Shown: piece by piece, positions 50,625 to 64,000 of the stretch | Numbering within the stretch: the stretch's first letter is position 1 | How the letters are laid out: each line of letters starts with the position of its first letter | Assembly (NCBI RefSeq): GCF_021018805.1 | Contig: NC_086283.1 | Coordinates: forward strand, 8,321,162-8,385,161 | Length of the DNA: 64,000 bases | Source of the DNA: Prinia subflava | Taxonomy: Eukaryota > Chordata > Aves > Passeriformes > Cisticolidae | Reading direction: 5' to 3' | Position numbers and translations under genes: made by a program | The notes under the pieces: generated by a model | What the model was told of the DNA's origin: nothing | Databases searched by the model: none | The model's input: only the letters and a program-made list of their open reading frames with translations

Positions 50625-53069
50625 AGCCTGAGGAGTCTGAGCCTCACTGGAGCCTTCCTGTGCCTAAAGAAACCCCACCAGAACACTCCTCCCCAAGGAT
50701 AAAGGAAATTTAAACCCTTCCTTCACCCCCCCGCCCCTCCAGGTTGATTTGTCTGCTGCTGTTTTAACACTTATGGGAGTGTTTAACTCTAGTAAACAGC
50801 AATTAAAACACAATCAAAGGTTGTTGGTTTTTTCCCAAACTGTTGAAACTCTAACAGTTCAGATCCTTAGTTCAAGTCTCCAAAGTCTTGGCATTTTCAG
50901 GTGTCCAACTACTGCTCTAGCAGGAATTCCCAACACAGGGTTGAGGAGGTTTGCTCTGCTCCTGGGGACAGCACCTTCCTCCTGAGGCCCTGCTCTGCTG
51001 TGAAAGTGACACAGCAGAAAAAGCAGCATTAATATTCCCTTTTCCTTCCAGCCAGTCTGCCATGGGGCCTGTGTCCACAGGGATGGTCTGGGGATCCTGA
51101 GAGCAGCAGGGAACCTGTCTCAGCCCTGCCACATCCAGGGATGCCCCTCAGGCCCTGTTCCCGTTGGGTGCTCTGCGGTGTCGGCAGAATGGTGGAAATC
51201 GATGTGGTGCTGTGGAGAGCACAAGCACATGTTCAGCTCACGCTCTGCATGAGGAGACTCATTTCTTACAGAAATTTCTCTGTTATCACAATTCATCCTT
51301 TTGAGTAATTGACAACATATTGAGTGTTGAAGAATGGGTGGGGATTACTTTTCCAATTTTTCCATTGTTTTGGAAAAACCTAAAGGAGATGTAACGCTTT
51401 GAATAAAAATACTAAGATGCTAAAGCAATTCCAAATATACATTTAATAGATGAATAATTAAGCACCTTGTATGAGACCCAAAGCACAGATTATGAGAAAT
51501 GGACAATGCAAATAAGCTGTTTCTCTGGTCTGGGCTTCGAAAGCTCAAAAAACTCCAGTTCCTCTATGCCTACAGACCAATGATGGAATGAGCTGAAAAT
51601 GTGCTTTTCTGTCTGCTGACAACTATGCACCAAGACCAAAACCTCTGCTTCAACCATTGCTACCTTTTGCTAATCAATGCTTTCCTAGATCAATACTTCT
51701 AAAAATTTTTTTATATATGTACCCATTGAGAGGGTTAATTACTAATCCTAAACCAAATTTTTAAAAGAAAATTGCCACAGCTGATGGTTTTGAGCCAAAC
51801 TAAGTTTGGGTTAAATGTATTATAAAATCAGCTGACTGCCATTTTGTTGCAGGTTACTGAGGATCAAACTTACCTGACCATAAATGGTTTCTTTAAATGC
51901 TCTTCTCATTATTCAGAATACCTGGCATGGCATGTCACCTAGGAATACTGCCACTTAAAAAGACATTTCTGCTTAATGTCATTGCATCCACCAAGTATCT
52001 AGAAGTCTAGCAACAATCAGAAACAGAAAACATCGGTCTAATATTTATGGCCATCCTTTGCTAAATCATTTTATATGTGTCTATTAAAGGATTATCTTGG
52101 AGTAATTTTGTACATCTCAAGTAGATTTCATTAAAAACGAAAATCAGAAGATCTCTTTATCAGGCTAATACTAATGTTTTCATTTTTTTTATTAAGATCA
52201 AGCCACATAAAAATTAGAGGGTACCATTAACCTTTTTTATTACTACCTCTGCCTAAATATGGCAGTTCTAAGACACCTTGAACTATGACTGAGGAAGCAG
52301 ATAAATAACACAATAAAGAAAAAAAAATGAAAAACCAAAAGTAAGGATATATATCCACACAGATGACAAACTTTAACACACAGAGGACCTCAGCTCAGTT
52401 TGGTCGTCTGAATTTTCTTTTTCATGGCACAATGAAGTTACTGTTGCATTGTATACCTGAGATCTGCCCTTGCCTCTTTATTACTTTCATAAAACAGAAG
52501 TAGTTTTCTTTCCTTTCTTACATCCAGTTATTATAATTCTGGATAATTGCATTTCTTTTCAAGGTAACTTAGGATTATAGTGCCGTAATTGAAGGCACTG
52601 GAGCTACCACACAGTTGTACTGCTAACAGCTCCAAGTCAGTAACCAACTCCATCCATTCAAAAGCCTCCAGACTGTAATTCTAATGAAACCTTACAACAC
52701 TAAATGCAGCAGTTTGTTTATGTGCCAGTTATTCCCAAAACAAAATGCTTTCTTTGGACGTGTGCACAACCTGCTCCTCTTTCCACCTTCTGAGCAATGG
52801 AATCCCGACATTTTCACCAAAGCGTCCACCAGAGTCTGGCCTGAGAAATGGAACCCCTCACACCCCAAGCAGGGCCGGTTTCTTTTTCCCCGTACAACAC
52901 ACGCTGGCCACAAGAACTACAAAGCTTATGGCCTTAGCACCTTTCCCCCAAATCAATGACTACAGTGTGATGAAAAGAATGAGCTGCTGACTGCTCAAAC
53001 CAAGAGCCTTACTTCCACCTCTCCAACATCTCTGTCTCTCAGCAGAGTCTGTCAGCACGGAAGAGCAGA
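50625..53069. other. Intergenic spacer between genes D and E
   Basis: Copy of the spacer with type-2 changes (GGTTGATTT near 50742, GATGTGGTG near 51204); nothing recognisable inside. Confidence 0.6.
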
Positions 53070-53095
53070 CCGACTGTATTTAAATCAACCAAAAC

Positions 53096-53101
53096 TTTAT
53101 T
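53096..53101 (-). terminator. Poly(A) signal AATAAA, gene E
   Basis: Canonical AATAAA at the same distance past the stop codon as in the other copies. Confidence 0.75.
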
Positions 53102-53223
53102 TCTAATTGAATTCAACAAAAAATGAAACTCTACACAGGAAGAACTATATACCTAAACAAACAAGTCTCTACATTGCCTATTGTCTAAGATCAGTATGAG
53201 TCTGTCCGGAGAAAGCAATGCAC

Positions 53224-63029
<9,806 letters not shown>

Positions 63030-63380
63030 GGTGTTTTGTGATCAAAAACCAGCGCCAAAGTAAGTGGGACAAACACCCACAAAGGAATGTCAGGGATGTG
63101 ATCAATCCCTTTGGTTCCTTTAGGCAGCCCACTGCAGAATTTTTGGAGATACAGAAAACTGCTCTTGCAAACCTATCAGAAAAGTAGAGGGGAAATTATC
63201 TATTTGGAATGCCACTTTTCTTGAACACTCCCATGCCGTAAGGCTCCCCTTCCCAAGCCTCCAGTCCAAAGCTAGAGGGGGAGTCCACGCCTTTGGCACT
63301 TGAGCCCCCCTGCAGCCCATGCTGCAGCCCAGCCCAGCCGCTCAGCATCAGAAGCCTTTTCCAGAACAGTCTGCACTCAC

Positions 63381-63647
63381 CTCTGCAGTCAGTCCAGAGT
63401 TTGGCTCGCAAGTGTCGCCAAATCGCTCTCTGTTCGCAAGCGGGACGGAGAAGACGGATGCTCCACGTCTGCTGCGCAGCAGAGAACCCGTCAACTGGCT
63501 CAACAGACTCCGTGCCAACAGAACCTTGGGAGCGGGAGTGCCCCTGGCAACCGGGGCCAACATTCCATGCCCAGGGAACAGGTGTCCGCTTTGCTCACCC
63601 ATGGAGTTCCAGCACGCCACGGAGGCACCTCAACCATCACCCGGTGC
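63381..63647 (-). promoter_or_regulatory. Putative promoter and 5' UTR region, gene E
   Basis: Same GC-rich block as upstream of the other copies; the CR1 remnant next to it is cut by the window end. Confidence 0.45.
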
Positions 63648-64000
63648 TGCTGCCACCCACTAGATCAGGGTGCTCAGGGCCCTGTCCAGCCTGGCCTGGA
63701 ACGTTCCAGGCACGGGGCACCCACAGCTTCTCTGGGCAGCCCGTTCCAAGGTCTCCCCACCCTCACGGTGCTTCCGAACATCTGGTCCCAATCTCCCCCG
63801 TTCTGGTCCCAAGCCCTTCCCCTTCCCCCGTGCCTCTCTGCCCCCTTCAGGCATCGGGAGGCCGCAGGGAGGCCTCCTCGGGCCCTGCTCCCCTCCAGGC
63901 TGCTCAGCCCCGGCTCTGCCAGCCTGGCTGCACAGGACAGGGGCTCCAGGCCTCCGCACATCCCCACGGCCCCTCCGGCCCTGCTCCACAGGCACATCCT
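63647..64000 (-). mobile_element. Degraded CR1 fragment (unit E, cut by window end)
   Basis: Same CR1 remnant, truncated by the end of the window. Confidence 0.6.

Overview
This window is vertebrate nuclear DNA, almost certainly from a bird. Genes are split into short exons with GT-AG introns, poly(A) signals and a GC-rich promoter. Next to each promoter lies a degraded 3' fragment of a CR1 retroposon, the main LINE family of birds. I see no bacterial or viral gene organisation.

The whole window is one direct tandem array with a repeat unit of about 13.35-13.39 kb. Counted from base 1, units start at 1, 13377, 26729, 40118 and 53502, and the fifth is cut by the window end. Both edges lie inside the array, so its true size and flanks are unknown. 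Each unit carries one minus-strand gene of about 10 kb related to RNF4, the SUMO-targeted ubiquitin ligase. Copies B, C, D and E have complete coding regions. Copy A lacks its last exon, which lies left of the window. I found no stop or frameshift in the exons I could define, apart from one uncertain junction (exon X5).

Gene layout, 5' to 3' on the minus strand: a non-coding first exon; an exon ending with ATG plus two codons; an RNF4-like basic N-terminal exon; an exon with three SUMO-interaction motifs; then a duplicated pair of small exons, here named X (acidic linker, phase 0 in, phase 2 out) and Y (55 bp, phase 2 in, phase 0 out); and a terminal exon with the second half of the RING and the RNF4-type C-terminus. 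Only the last Y exon (Y5) still encodes the first two RING cysteines. Y1-Y4 keep length and phase but have lost both. All X and Y exons are phase-compatible, so many in-frame splice forms are possible, from about 185 aa (human RNF4 has 190) to about 415 aa.

Between genes are the GC-rich promoter, the CR1 remnant and about 2.4 kb of AT-rich spacer with nothing I recognise. Inside each gene, a 0.75-0.85 kb purine-rich microsatellite lies in the intron between X2 and the fused exon Y2X3, and an LTR-like segment lies in the intron between exons 2 and 3. The units form two subtypes: A and B are type 1, D and E are type 2, and C is type 2 on its left half and type 1 on its right half. D and E differ from A-C in the SUMO-interaction exon.
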